Part shown: in pieces, positions 1 through 7,579 of the stretch | Layout of the letters: each line of letters starts with the position of its first letter | Numbering within the stretch: the first letter of the stretch is position 1 | DNA from: Fibrobacter sp. UBA4373 | Lineage (GTDB): Bacteria > Fibrobacterota > Fibrobacteria > Fibrobacterales > Fibrobacteraceae | NCBI GenBank assembly: GCA_002390045.1 | Contig: DGSB01000021.1 | Coordinates: 1 to 34,387, forward strand | Reading direction: 5' to 3' | DNA length: 34,387 bases | Translations under genes and position numbers: made by a program | Notes under the pieces: model-generated | The model's input: only the letters and a program-made list of their open reading frames with translations | What the model was told of the DNA's origin: nothing | Databases searched by the model: none

Positions 1-25
1 CGGCGGTTTTGAATACATACAAAAA

Positions 26-46
26 GGGTGGGCGTATCGCCCACCC
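26..46 (-). terminator. Rho-independent terminator of the 888-aa surface protein gene
   Basis: A perfect 9-bp GC-rich stem (GGGTGGGCG / CGCCCACCC) with a 3-nt loop lies 20 nt past the stop of the minus-strand gene. Read on the minus strand it is followed directly by five T residues (complement of A at 21-25). This is a textbook intrinsic terminator for the 250-aa/888-aa operon. Confidence 0.85.
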
Positions 47-66
47 AAAATTGCAATCTTAAGAAA

Positions 67-2733
67 CTATTTTATTTGGACATGCTGCGTTATGTGTCCG
101 ATTTTTATGACATAATTTCCGGCCAGCGTAACTGGAATATTGAAATTCACAGATTCAACACGACCTTTTTTAAGAATACGTCCCTGCATATCGAAAATTG
201 CATAAGCAGAGCCTAATGGAGCGGCTGAAATACGGATTGATCGGTTTTGAATGTGAATGGAGAACAACGTTGCTTTAACCATCGAGACAACAGCATTCGT
301 TTTTTCGCTTGAACTTGATTTAGCCTGGCTGCTTGAACTCTTTGCAGAACTACTGCTCTTGATAGAACTTGAAGATTTCGGAACGCTGCTAGAACTCGAC
401 TTTGCACTACTGGAACTTGATTTTACAACAGAACTAGAACTGCTTTCCGGATCTTTTGTATATACGGCTGTAATTGTGATGTTTGCAACGACAGGAATTG
501 CATCACCGGCAATACCTAGCATGGTTTTCCCGTTATAATAGGCATCAAAGGTGTAGCCGTCCTTTTTCGGTGCTGTTGGCAGTGTATAAGATTCTCCTTC
601 CACAATTTTTACGCTATCAATTTTTGTTCCGTCACTATCTAGAACCTTAACAATGTAGGTTGCCAGTTCTTCAAATAGAGCCTTTACGGTCAAATTCTCC
701 GTAACCTTTGAGAAAGACATATTCCAGCCAGTAAACCTATATCCTTCGCGAGTCACGTTCGTCGGTGCAATGGCGGCATCACCATAAGGGACCATCTGTT
801 CGTCAATGATATCGACACCGTTCATAAAGGTAACTTTGTATTCTACTTTAGTGGAATCATAAGTCGCAGTATAAGCAGTGGCTTCGGTTACGTAATCAAG
901 TGCGGGTTTCCATCCCTTATGTGTATATGTCCACTCTGCCGTTGCATTTCGTGAGGGTGTTTTACTGCAACTGGGAATTGAGCCATATTCAAACGCACCG
1001 CTACTAATTTCCGAACCATCATAGTCTTTAAAAGTAATCATATAGGAACGAATGGTTGAATCATAAACGGCATAGTAATCAAAGTCTTCAACAGCGTTTG
1101 TCGGCTCTACGTTCCAACCTTTAAATGTGTAGGTGTATTTTGCTGTCGTTTCTTTTGTGGGTGTTTCGCCCTCGTAAGCGACAATGCTGCCATGCTGATA
1201 TTGTTTTGTCTCCAACAATGTTGAATTTACATCTGTATTGAAGAAATTAATTGTCCAGTAGATGTCTGTCGCGTTCATGTAAACAGCATTGACAGTTTGG
1301 TCAGACGAAAATACCGTTGTTGGTTTGACTCTAATGTCTTCTGAATTGTACCACCCCTTAAATACGAGCCCTTCGGCAGGTTCTGGATTTTCAGGGAATG
1401 TTGCAAGTCCCTTGTAATTGGTGTAACGATTTGATGTTGCACCATCGTCGTTAAACACGACCCTATATATCGGAAGATTAGTATCTTTTGCGAAGTCAGG
1501 ATAGCCCGTTGTACGAGTCCACACGCCACTGTTGGTTTTTGTCCCGTTAGCTGTATTCAGAATCCAGGCAAACTGGTCTTTCTGCATATTTTCTGCAGTT
1601 CCTTGGACTTCAGTATTTTTTATCCAATACTTCAAACTTTTAGAGCAATAACTTGTGAGAATTGTTGCTTTTGAAGATGCTGTAATTTCTCCTGTCGAGA
1701 TTTTCGGGACATCACCAATAGGAATTAAGACTGGTAGAGAATTGTTGATACAGTTTTCAATCGTTGAATTAGACGAAAGACCAGCAATACCACCAATGGT
1801 ATTGTAATTCATTTGAGATTCAATATTCACAACACCATTATTCTTACATCTCACTATTTTGGAATCCTTTGCATTTGATCCTGTAATACCTCCGTAAACA
1901 AATCTTCCTTCATAGGTAATTTGGCTGTTAGCAGTAAACACAATATGTGTAAGACTATAATTTATCTTTATTTTTATTTTTTGATAATTTTCCCCACCTT
2001 GAATGACACCTTTATTAACTCCCGTAATCCCACCACTTGTTATATAAGGAGAACCATAATTCGCCTCAAACTTCAAAAGCCCTGTATTTTTAGAATCGTA
2101 TATATAGCCTCCATTGTTTATCGCAGCAATAGATCCAATAATCCAATTAGTATAGTCTGTTCCCGATCCAAAGGAATGATCTCCAGAAAAGCCTTTTATA
2201 AAAATCGTATCTGCACTTTTGCAACCACTAATTTTCCCATAGTTTTTTGAAACAATGCTAGAAAAAAAAAGGGTATCTTTTTTTAACGCGACCGTTTTCT
2301 CATGAGAGCCACTTTGAAGAGAAATTTTTTTCAGTTCCCCTTGCGCACCTAAAACGCCAACCAATCCCGTATATTTTCGATTGCCTGATACTAATCCGTA
2401 AATGGTATATCCAGCTCCATCAATAGTTCCATTAAAAACATGATTATCGTCACTTCCTATTGGTGTCCACGCCTTTCCAGATCTGCTAGAAGTATTCATT
2501 CCAAAAACAATATCATTTCCAAGAACTGCATTTATGGTTGTTTTTCCGCCATTTACTTGTGCTGCAAACCAAGCAAGTTCATCGGCAGTTGTGATGACAT
2601 AGAAAGACTTGCCGTCAATTTTTTTCATGTTCTCTGGTTCAGACATAGAACCTGTCCATGCCGCCGCAATCGCATTGCTTGCAAGCAACGCAACCAAGGA
2701 GACAATGATTAAATAAAGTTTAATAATTTTCAT
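67..2733 (-). CDS. Secreted surface protein with InlB-type repeats, poly-serine linker and C-terminal sorting-like domain
   Basis: The 888-aa product starts with a signal peptide (residues 1 to about 23, ending SNAIA). A long repetitive region with GLUG-like segments (W-T-P-I-G, F-N-G-T-I-D-G-x-G-Y-T-I, G-L-V-G) follows to about residue 420 and probably folds as a beta-helix. About five InlB/Listeria-Bacteroides type repeats (pattern Y-x-V-x-F ... F-x-G-W ... x-A-x-Y) cover about 425-760. A linker of SSSS blocks separated by K, A, V or Q runs 761-811. The last 75 residues form a beta-rich domain (A-I-F-D-M-Q-G-R-I) like the sorting tails common in Fibrobacter secreted proteins. The ATG has a strong AAGGAG site 8 nt upstream, inside the end of the preceding gene. 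I infer an adhesin or cell-surface role; no catalytic motif is visible. Confidence 0.85.
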   Translation of the reverse strand: MKIIKLYLIIVSLVALLASNAIAAAWTGSMSEPENMKKIDGKSFYVITTADELAWFAAQVNGGKTTINAVLGNDIVFGMNTSSRSGKAWTPIGSDDNHVFNGTIDGAGYTIYGLVSGNRKYTGLVGVLGAQGELKKISLQSGSHEKTVALKKDTLFFSSIVSKNYGKISGCKSADTIFIKGFSGDHSFGSGTDYTNWIIGSIAAINNGGYIYDSKNTGLLKFEANYGSPYITSGGITGVNKGVIQGGENYQKIKIKINYSLTHIVFTANSQITYEGRFVYGGITGSNAKDSKIVRCKNNGVVNIESQMNYNTIGGIAGLSSNSTIENCINNSLPVLIPIGDVPKISTGEITASSKATILTSYCSKSLKYWIKNTEVQGTAENMQKDQFAWILNTANGTKTNSGVWTRTTGYPDFAKDTNLPIYRVVFNDDGATSNRYTNYKGLATFPENPEPAEGLVFKGWYNSEDIRVKPTTVFSSDQTVNAVYMNATDIYWTINFFNTDVNSTLLETKQYQHGSIVAYEGETPTKETTAKYTYTFKGWNVEPTNAVEDFDYYAVYDSTIRSYMITFKDYDGSEISSGAFEYGSIPSCSKTPSRNATAEWTYTHKGWKPALDYVTEATAYTATYDSTKVEYKVTFMNGVDIIDEQMVPYGDAAIAPTNVTREGYRFTGWNMSFSKVTENLTVKALFEELATYIVKVLDSDGTKIDSVKIVEGESYTLPTAPKKDGYTFDAYYNGKTMLGIAGDAIPVVANITITAVYTKDPESSSSSVVKSSSSSAKSSSSSVPKSSSSIKSSSSAKSSSSQAKSSSSEKTNAVVSMVKATLFSIHIQNRSIRISAAPLGSAYAIFDMQGRILKKGRVESVNFNIPVTLAGNYVIKIGHITQHVQIK

Positions 2734-2735
2734 GA

Positions 2736-3488
2736 TTAAGTCTCCTTATCGTTTGTTTCTTTTTTCCAGAAGTTCCAAAAACCCATATCCAAAATTTTCA
2801 TTTGCGGATAAGGCAAATTCTTTGTTTTTGTTTTCATTTTTCTTAGGCTGTGTGCCATTGGATGTTGTAAAATTTCATTGTAAAAAGCACACAATTCCTT
2901 CATAGAACATTTGTTGTAATTCCGAATGTGCGATTTAAAGAGATACTCTTTTTTTTCAGAGTTAAACGAAATTGAATTCACAAATAAATTATCAAAAGCT
3001 GGCGTACAGCCTAATGTTCCTAGCATGATTTTGGTAACTAAGGTATCTGTAACTGATATATCACTATCATAACAACCGCGAATTTCCATGCGCAATTTCT
3101 CAAGAAGTTTCCAAACATCATCATTCCAGTTTCGGCATTCAATGTTATTAAGACTAGCCCATCTTTTATCTAATAAAAGTGCGATTACTTTACGATGAAC
3201 TTCATAACTATGATTTAGCAATCCAGATGAACCCCTATACATTCCCCAGCTAGCCAAATACCACGCAAGCCAAAGAGCCAACGAGTCCATTTCATATTTA
3301 TCAACAGTTTCACCAGCAATGACCTTTGAATAAGTCTCCTGAAAATGCTCATAGCAATGTTCCCAAGACATGTATCTTGAAAAATTGTTTTTTTGCGTTT
3401 CGTTCCAATAAGTACCAACATATTCTAAGAAGTCATTGATATCCTTCATTGTTTTTTTTGGCATCTTCTTTTTCTTTGCTTTAACCAT
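2736..3488 (-). CDS. Conserved-looking hypothetical protein, 250 aa
   Basis: I do not recognise a named family. The start at 3488 is preferred because GGAGG sits 5 nt upstream; the open frame extends 7 codons further, but those in-frame ATGs lack a well-spaced site. The product opens with a lysine-rich stretch (VKAKKKKMPKK), is soluble, has no signal peptide or membrane segment, and carries a distinctive tryptophan/aromatic motif (LALWLAWYLASWGMYRGSSG, about residues 70-90) plus a C-terminal D-M-G-F-W-N-F-W. Only 2 nt separate its stop from the surface-protein start, and the AAGGAG site for that gene lies in its last codons, so the two are cotranscribed and probably translationally coupled. 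Its role beside a secreted protein is unclear. Confidence 0.7.
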   Translation of the reverse strand: MVKAKKKKMPKKTMKDINDFLEYVGTYWNETQKNNFSRYMSWEHCYEHFQETYSKVIAGETVDKYEMDSLALWLAWYLASWGMYRGSSGLLNHSYEVHRKVIALLLDKRWASLNNIECRNWNDDVWKLLEKLRMEIRGCYDSDISVTDTLVTKIMLGTLGCTPAFDNLFVNSISFNSEKKEYLFKSHIRNYNKCSMKELCAFYNEILQHPMAHSLRKMKTKTKNLPYPQMKILDMGFWNFWKKETNDKET

Positions 3489-3509
3489 CGCAGCCTCCAT
3501 CATATGCAC

Positions 3510-3840
3510 CTATGGAGTTCGCCCCTGCTTAACAAAGAACTTCGCCAAAATTTGTATGGATACAAAAAAGGCGCAGATCGTTGCATTTATCCAAACGGGG
3601 CTCTAGACTGCCTCTGACTGATAAACGCAAACGACCCACGCCCCAAAAGGGCTGTTGCTTTTGGCCTATACGACCAAAGTCCAGCCTTGAGAGCTGGCAC
3701 AGCAAACCGAGATACACCGCAAAACGGCATACCTGCGTGAGCGTTCGCCTCGTTCTCAGCCAATGGAAATTGTCTAGATTTCGTTTGGAGAACAAGAGCT
3801 AAGCTCTCTAATATGTCCAATCTAAAAATAACTTAAAATC
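3510..3840 (-). other. GC-rich 5' leader of the 250-aa/888-aa operon, possible structured RNA
   Basis: The 3489-3993 gap holds no convincing gene. Its left part is clearly richer in GC than the AT-rich DNA after 3820 and is open in several frames on both strands, which is more typical of structured RNA or a repeat than of a protein gene. On the minus strand it contains small stems: CCAGC/GCTGG with a 7-nt loop, GCCC-TTTTG-GGGC, a possible longer GGGGC...GCCCC pairing, AGAGC-TTA-GCTCT near 3800-3815, and TTTGTA-TCCA-TACAAA at 3551-3566. A TATAAT-like box on the minus strand (3852-3857) would place the start just upstream. No known riboswitch class is recognised. Confidence 0.3.
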
Positions 3841-3851
3841 GCCCTTATAGA

Positions 3852-3857
3852 ATTATA
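3852..3857 (-). promoter_or_regulatory. Candidate -10 box for the 250-aa/888-aa operon
   Basis: An exact TATAAT on the minus strand lies in AT-rich DNA. No convincing -35 hexamer is found at 16-18 nt spacing, so this is only a candidate. If used, the leader before the 250-aa gene would be about 350 nt. Confidence 0.3.
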
Positions 3858-3993
3858 AATTTACAAAAGAGAGCCTTTTTGTGACGAAAACGCCGATTTT
3901 GAGCCATATTGTAAAGAAAAAAGCCCCCAGTTCCCATAAAACATGATATTTAATCTTTTCACCGAATCCACCAAAAATCATCCAACAAATTCA

Positions 3994-4109
3994 TCAAACT
4001 GGATAAAAAAGTATGTTTTTTATCCAATACAATGCATTTATTGAATAAAAAAGCGCCTCGCAAGGTGTATGCGGTCACCATCAAAGTTGTGCCTGTGGGT
4101 AAGTTTTAA
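3994..4109 (+). pseudogene. Internally deleted remnant of an AAA/DUF4143 ATPase gene and its upstream region
   Basis: Three pieces of the intact ATPase locus (7639-8856) are joined here. Positions 3994-4054 match the intact upstream region 7548-7608 at 56 of 61 bases. The next piece matches mid-gene sequence from 8461 and encodes K-K-A-P-R-K-V-Y. The last 34 nt match the gene's 3' end (8823-8856) and encode T-I-K-V-V-P-V-G-K-F-stop. The second junction is in frame with the parental gene. The first junction lies at AAAAAAGC, which is present at both parental positions, so deletion by microhomology is likely. The remnant derives from a second, diverged copy of the gene. Confidence 0.85.
4001..4025. 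repeat. Palindrome GGATAAAAAA-N5-TTTTTTATCC (copy 1)
   Basis: A 10-bp perfect inverted repeat with loop GTATG. The same stem with loop GTGCA lies at 7555-7579 upstream of the intact ATPase gene. The stem is identical in both while three of the five loop bases differ. Confidence 0.8.
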
Positions 4110-4121
4110 GCCCGCTATTTG

Positions 4122-4787
4122 CTACGCCTTCATGACTTTCGCCACATAATGCACTGCAACAGCAAACAGCACGACGATGGCGATATAGTCCGCGAAAAAG
4201 AGAGCGTAGCCACGTTCCGCGTCAAAGAAGAAAAACGGCTGCTGCAGGAACATGTATTTCCAAAGCCCGCGAATGGCGAAGGCGTAAATTCCGTAGCCTG
4301 CCACAAGAATTGCAACCACGCGAGTTGCAATTAGGGCAGTCTTTGACTTGAATGCACCCGCAAGTCCCAAGCGGTTTGCAATTAGGCTCAGATGCAGCCC
4401 GATGTGGAGCGACATGAACACGTAATACCAATGGCTTGCGAGCAGGTGCGCCGTGCGGGCAAAATTTGCGCCCGATTCAATCCCGAGAAAAGCGAACACG
4501 TGGTTCGAAAGCATAATTCCGCTCACCATCAAGAAAATCGCGCACAAAAGGATCCCGCAATTCACGACCGCCTGCAAAATGCGGAATGCGTTGTAGCGGC
4601 CCTTGAACAACGAAAGGAAAAATCGCCGGTTCAGCGTGATGTGCACCGCCCACAGAACAAGCAGCACCACGCCCAGAATCTCGTGAACGGCAGTCGATTC
4701 AAAAAAATAATTGCCACCCATCAGCACGAGCGTCGCGACCGTCATCGCGATATCAAGCGGCATGCGGATTTTGGCGGAAATAGGCAT
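4122..4787 (-). CDS. DUF4405-type (cytochrome b-like) integral membrane protein
   Basis: The 221-aa product has about five to six hydrophobic segments. Histidines lie in or beside membrane helices (H35 in VHEILG, H49 in AVHITLNRR, and the SHWYYVFMSLHIGLH cluster at about 93-108), as expected for a small b-type haem membrane protein of the DUF4405/cytochrome b561-like group. The ATG at 4787 follows the stop of a cupin remnant by one base (TGA-T-ATG) and has no clear Shine-Dalgarno; a later in-frame ATG at 4763 is possible. An 11-5-11 palindrome about 124 nt upstream matches one in front of the LysR gene, suggesting shared regulation. Haem binding and a redox role are family-based inference. 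Confidence 0.75.
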   Translation of the reverse strand: MPISAKIRMPLDIAMTVATLVLMGGNYFFESTAVHEILGVVLLVLWAVHITLNRRFFLSLFKGRYNAFRILQAVVNCGILLCAIFLMVSGIMLSNHVFAFLGIESGANFARTAHLLASHWYYVFMSLHIGLHLSLIANRLGLAGAFKSKTALIATRVVAILVAGYGIYAFAIRGLWKYMFLQQPFFFFDAERGYALFFADYIAIVVLFAVAVHYVAKVMKA

Positions 4788-4788
4788 A

Positions 4789-4893
4789 TCAAGGAATATA
4801 CATTATTTCAATATGCCAGTTGTTGCGGCACGCTGGCTCAAAAGTCACGTTTCCGACACCCACCGGGAACACACTCCAGTCCTTGCCTGGCAT
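4789..4893 (-). pseudogene. N-terminal remnant of a cupin / carboxymuconolactone-decarboxylase-type gene
   Basis: A 34-codon minus-strand frame reads M-P-G-K-D-W-S-V-F-P and then NVTFEPACRNNWHI before diverging and stopping. The segment NVTFEPxCRNNWHI is the hallmark start of a small cupin family in which the next residues are normally metal-binding histidines (WHIHH). Here the frame switches to E-I-M-Y-I-P-stop right before the DUF4405 start, so the rest of the gene has been deleted. It lies between the upstream palindrome and the DUF4405 gene, so it was probably the first gene of that operon. Confidence 0.65.
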
Positions 4894-4910
4894 GGCTTTT
4901 AATTTTCACG

Positions 4911-4937
4911 CTCACTATGCGTGTGGCGCATAGTGAG
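4911..4937. promoter_or_regulatory. Palindromic operator candidate, site A (11-5-11)
   Basis: CTCACTATGCG-TGTGG-CGCATAGTGAG is a perfect 11-bp inverted repeat with a 5-nt spacer. It lies upstream of the cupin remnant and DUF4405 gene. Two other sites in the window (8860-8886 and 13164-13190) share its spacing and right half. LysR-type regulators typically bind such dyads. Confidence 0.75.
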
Positions 4938-4963
4938 CAAACGGTCGGCGACAATGAAGTTCT

Positions 4964-5664
4964 TTAGTCGACGCGGAATTCCCACCGAAGGAAAAACTCG
5001 TGCTGTCTGGACAACTCTAACCCGTCCCCCGCGTCCTTACTTGACGCCCCGCAGTGGAAAAGTTTCTCACTATCGGTCCCGAAATCCAACAGCATACTTT
5101 CGGTCAGGCGGGTACGACCGTGTTGTTCGCTGAAAATCTTGACCGAAACACTCTTCGCCATGCCGTAAATCTGCGTGTACGCGACATCGGCCTCCAGCCA
5201 CTGCCCGTTCAGAATCAAAAAATGCTTGAAAGTGCTCGGGTCGATGAAATTCGACATGACCTTCTGGAGAAAACTCTCGTTCCGTTCCACCTTATTAGAA
5301 AGCGTGCGGACATCCGTGGCAATCTCGGCGATATCCCGCGTGTTCTGGCTCGTCTGCATCGCCAGGGCGACCATCCCCGCAGAAATATACGGTGCTTTCT
5401 CCGCCGCAATGTAGTCCTTCATTTGCTTGAAAAGACGGATGAGTGCCTTGCTCGGTAAAGGCGTAGGGCATCTTTCTTAAACCGCCCCAACTTGAAGTCA
5501 AAAATGGGGATGCGGACAATAATTTAGACAGGTTGTTTGTCCAAATTCGGCTATTTTCAAGGAATTTTGAGGTTCAAAGATCAAAATTTTTGACCTTGTT
5601 AGTTCTTCCATTTCTGATTTAGTAAGCTGGAATCGGAAATCTTCATCGAATTTTTCGATGTTAT
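4964..5664 (-). pseudogene. Broken ORF6N-domain (phage-type DNA-binding) gene
   Basis: Three segments of one family occur in order but in different frames. First, 5664 to about 5575 encodes NNIEKFDEDFRFQLTKSEME, the ORF6N core. Second, about 5505-5450 encodes TSSWGGLRKMPYAFTEQG. Third, 5422-4964 is a 152-codon frame starting M-K-D-Y-I-A-A-E and containing a coiled-coil-like stretch and KHFLILNGQWLEADVAY. About 70 bases of unrelated sequence separate the first two. A deletion after FTEQG shifts the frame. The last piece also seems to lack an internal block (A-Y-T-Q-I-Y-G-M-A-K runs straight into S-V-S-V-K-I-F-S). The N-terminus stops at the nhaC stop codon. The 152-codon frame may still be translated, but I call the gene dead. 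Confidence 0.7.
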
Positions 5665-5667
5665 TTT

Positions 5668-7080
5668 TTACCTGTTACCCGTAAATCTCCGGCAAATCGG
5701 CAGCAGATATAAGAAGCATGCGCACAGCACAGAACTTGCAGGGGCATTGGCCGCGGCAAGCACCATCGCCGTCGCAACCGACCATGGCACAAGCGCGATT
5801 ACCGTCACCGCCGTATCATAAAGATCAAGTGCGTGGGATTCGTTCTTGACGACTTTAGTCGGCATGTCGCTGGATTTATCCGCATCGCATAATTTTGTTG
5901 TGCTCGGTGCAGAATCTGTGTCAAGATTTTCCGTGAGTTGGTGGGTCAGAATGATGGTGAGCGTCTGGTTGCAAACAACGCAGGCCGTAACGCAAGAAGC
6001 CACGAGCGTCGCAAAAAATGAATTTGTCCTGACCGCGATTTTTTCGACCGCAGATTTTAGGGGCGTAAGCATCCCGGTCTCCTTGAAAATCCCCGCATAG
6101 CACCCCGCAATAACCACAATCCAGAACACGTTCAACATCGAAAGAAGTCCACCGCCATTAATCATCGGCGCAAGTTCCGAAGTGTGGGCGTGGAATCCGA
6201 AAACAACTGCTCGCAATACATCGGCAAGGGAACGGTTTTCAACAACGAGGGCGAACGGCAACGCCGCGAGAGCGCTCAGGAGCAACACCCGCGAAGACCG
6301 CACCCGGAGTACGGATAAAATAATCATCAAAACCGCAGGAAGAATGCACCACGGCGAAAGACTGAATTCCTTCGCGAAAAGCGCTCGCACCGGTTCCGCC
6401 GAAAAATCACCCGCAACATCGCTTGCGTAAGTCGAGCCACCCGCCACCCCGCTTAAATCATTCGCGAAACCGCCGAGACCAACAACCAGATAAACCACAC
6501 AACTCAAAAGCAGCGGGAGCCAAGTGGTCTTCAGCATCCGCCGCACATTCGCGTAAATATCTGTATTCGTAATATTCGCCGTCAAAAGCGCCATCGAAGA
6601 AATCGGCGAAATCCTGTTCCCGAAATACGCCCCCGCCAAAATGGCGCCGCCCACCCAACAAGGCGACACACCGAGCGCATGCCCCGCCATCGCGCAAACC
6701 ACCCCCACCGTTGCCGCCGTGCCAAGCGCAGTCCCCGTCAAGAGCGACATGGCACAGTTCAGCAGGAATACCGCAAGCAAGAAACCGCTCCCGTGAATAA
6801 ACTGCACCGAATGCACCACCATCAGCGGGATTACACCACCTGCCCGCCACAAGGCCGTCAACAACCCGAGCAGTACAAACAAAATAAGAATTCCCTTCGC
6901 CGTGACAATGCCTCGCCCACACATGGAAAGCACACGCCGCACCCCATGCCCCCGCACCAGCGCATAGCCTGCAAAAAGCGCAAGCCCCGCCAGCATGGCA
7001 AACACCAGCTTTGCCTTGAAGGCAAGCGCCGCCACCAAGACTGCTACGAACAAAAGAAGTGTACAAAGCTCAAGAAACAT
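5668..7080 (-). CDS. NhaC-family Na+/H+ antiporter
   Basis: The 470-aa product is a polytopic inner-membrane protein with about 11-12 hydrophobic helices. The central stretch GTALGTAATVGVVCAMAG, then GGAILAGAYFGNRISPISS and T-N-T-D-I-Y, is characteristic of NhaC-type sodium:proton antiporters. The length is normal for the family. The start at 7080 gives the N-terminal helix directly but lacks an evident Shine-Dalgarno. The 3' end abuts the ORF6N pseudogene, whose homology runs into the stop region (TTGNR-stop overlaps Q-V-K in another frame), so the last residues may have been altered by that junction. Substrate (sodium, or possibly an amine or dicarboxylate, as for some NhaC relatives) is not settled by sequence. 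Confidence 0.85.
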   Translation of the reverse strand: MFLELCTLLLFVAVLVAALAFKAKLVFAMLAGLALFAGYALVRGHGVRRVLSMCGRGIVTAKGILILFVLLGLLTALWRAGGVIPLMVVHSVQFIHGSGFLLAVFLLNCAMSLLTGTALGTAATVGVVCAMAGHALGVSPCWVGGAILAGAYFGNRISPISSMALLTANITNTDIYANVRRMLKTTWLPLLLSCVVYLVVGLGGFANDLSGVAGGSTYASDVAGDFSAEPVRALFAKEFSLSPWCILPAVLMIILSVLRVRSSRVLLLSALAALPFALVVENRSLADVLRAVVFGFHAHTSELAPMINGGGLLSMLNVFWIVVIAGCYAGIFKETGMLTPLKSAVEKIAVRTNSFFATLVASCVTACVVCNQTLTIILTHQLTENLDTDSAPSTTKLCDADKSSDMPTKVVKNESHALDLYDTAVTVIALVPWSVATAMVLAAANAPASSVLCACFLYLLPICRRFTGNR

Positions 7081-7139
7081 GGAGAGCTAAATGAGGATAA
7101 AAAGAACGTGCTCAATGCGCACTTAAACATGATAGATAT

Positions 7140-7160
7140 TTCAACATAAAATCTGTTGAA
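7140..7160. promoter_or_regulatory. Short inverted repeat upstream of the nhaC-type gene
   Basis: TTCAACA-TAAAATC-TGTTGAA forms a 7-bp dyad about 60 nt upstream of the antiporter start in AT-rich DNA. It could be an operator or a transcript-end hairpin; nothing else supports a function. Confidence 0.25.
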
Positions 7161-7219
7161 AAATATAGATTTTTCACCGAAATCGGCGAAAATGATGAAA
7201 TTTCTCTAAAAACGGCAGT

Positions 7220-7355
7220 TTAAGGAATTGGCTTTTCCGACCCAAGATAATTGCAGAATTCCCTGTAGTTCTGTTCGAATCCGGGGCGGCAGAATACCGC
7301 GAACTCGATGGTCTTGAAGGCGAAAAGGTAGTCCTTGATAACCTCGGCAGAGGCG
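7220..7355 (-). pseudogene. C-terminal remnant, probably of a macro-domain protein
   Basis: The minus-strand frame reads A-S-A-E-V-I-K-D-Y-L-F, then KTIEFAVFCRPGFEQNYREF, and ends G-S-E-K-P-I-P-stop. A helix followed by I-E-x-A-V-F and a late Y-x-x-F resembles the end of macro-domain (ADP-ribose-binding) proteins. No start or N-terminal part remains; the frame meets the aldo/keto reductase remnant on the other strand at about 7355. Family assignment is by eye and tentative. Confidence 0.35.
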
Positions 7356-7356
7356 G

Positions 7357-7529
7357 CCGCACAGGTGGTGTTGCGCTGGCATGTGCAATCGGGCTACATT
7401 GTCATTCCGGACTCCAAGAACCCTGACCATATCGTAGAAAACATATCGATTTTCGATTTCGAGTTGACAGACGACGAAATGAAGCAAATCGCCGCCCTCG
7501 ATACGGGACACCGCTACAAAAGCTGGTGA
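7357..7529 (+). pseudogene. C-terminal remnant of an aldo/keto reductase
   Basis: The plus-strand frame reads AAQVVLRWHVQSGYIVIPDS, then N-P-D-H-I-V-E-N and FDFELTDDEMKQIAALD, ending G-H-R-Y-K-S-W-stop. This is the conserved cofactor-binding end of NADPH-dependent aldo/keto reductases (V-V-L-R-W-H, V-I-P-x-S, E-N-x-x-I-F-D-F-x-L). The first roughly 200 residues, including the catalytic Tyr/Lys/Asp/His, are missing. The frame has an upstream ATG at 7335, but those codons belong to the junction with the macro-domain-like fragment. Confidence 0.85.
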
Positions 7530-7554
7530 AAATCGTCAAGATTTTAGTCAAACT

Positions 7555-7579
7555 GGATAAAAAAGTGCATTTTTTATCC
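7555..7579. promoter_or_regulatory. Palindrome GGATAAAAAA-N5-TTTTTTATCC (copy 2), upstream of the ATPase
   Basis: A 10-bp perfect inverted repeat sits about 60 nt before the ATPase start. A third half-site, GAATAAAAAA, follows at 7597-7606. The whole 61-nt block 7548-7608 is kept at 3994-4054 in front of the deleted copy. Such an arrangement fits an operator, or a structure or site copied with the gene. Confidence 0.55.

Noticed and set aside
301..450. Short tandem repeat array resembling a satellite or CRISPR
   Set aside because: It is the repetitive coding sequence of the poly-serine linker; unit lengths are irregular and no spacers are present.
3529..3820. Overlapping small ORFs of 73-88 codons on both strands
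   Set aside because: No ribosome sites, no family likeness, and simultaneous openness in several frames; a leader or structured RNA explains the region better.
5644..5660. Hairpin CATCGAA-TTT-TTCGATG as an nhaC terminator
   Set aside because: On the minus strand no T-run follows, and the bases are coding sequence of the ORF6N remnant (E-K-F-D-E-D).
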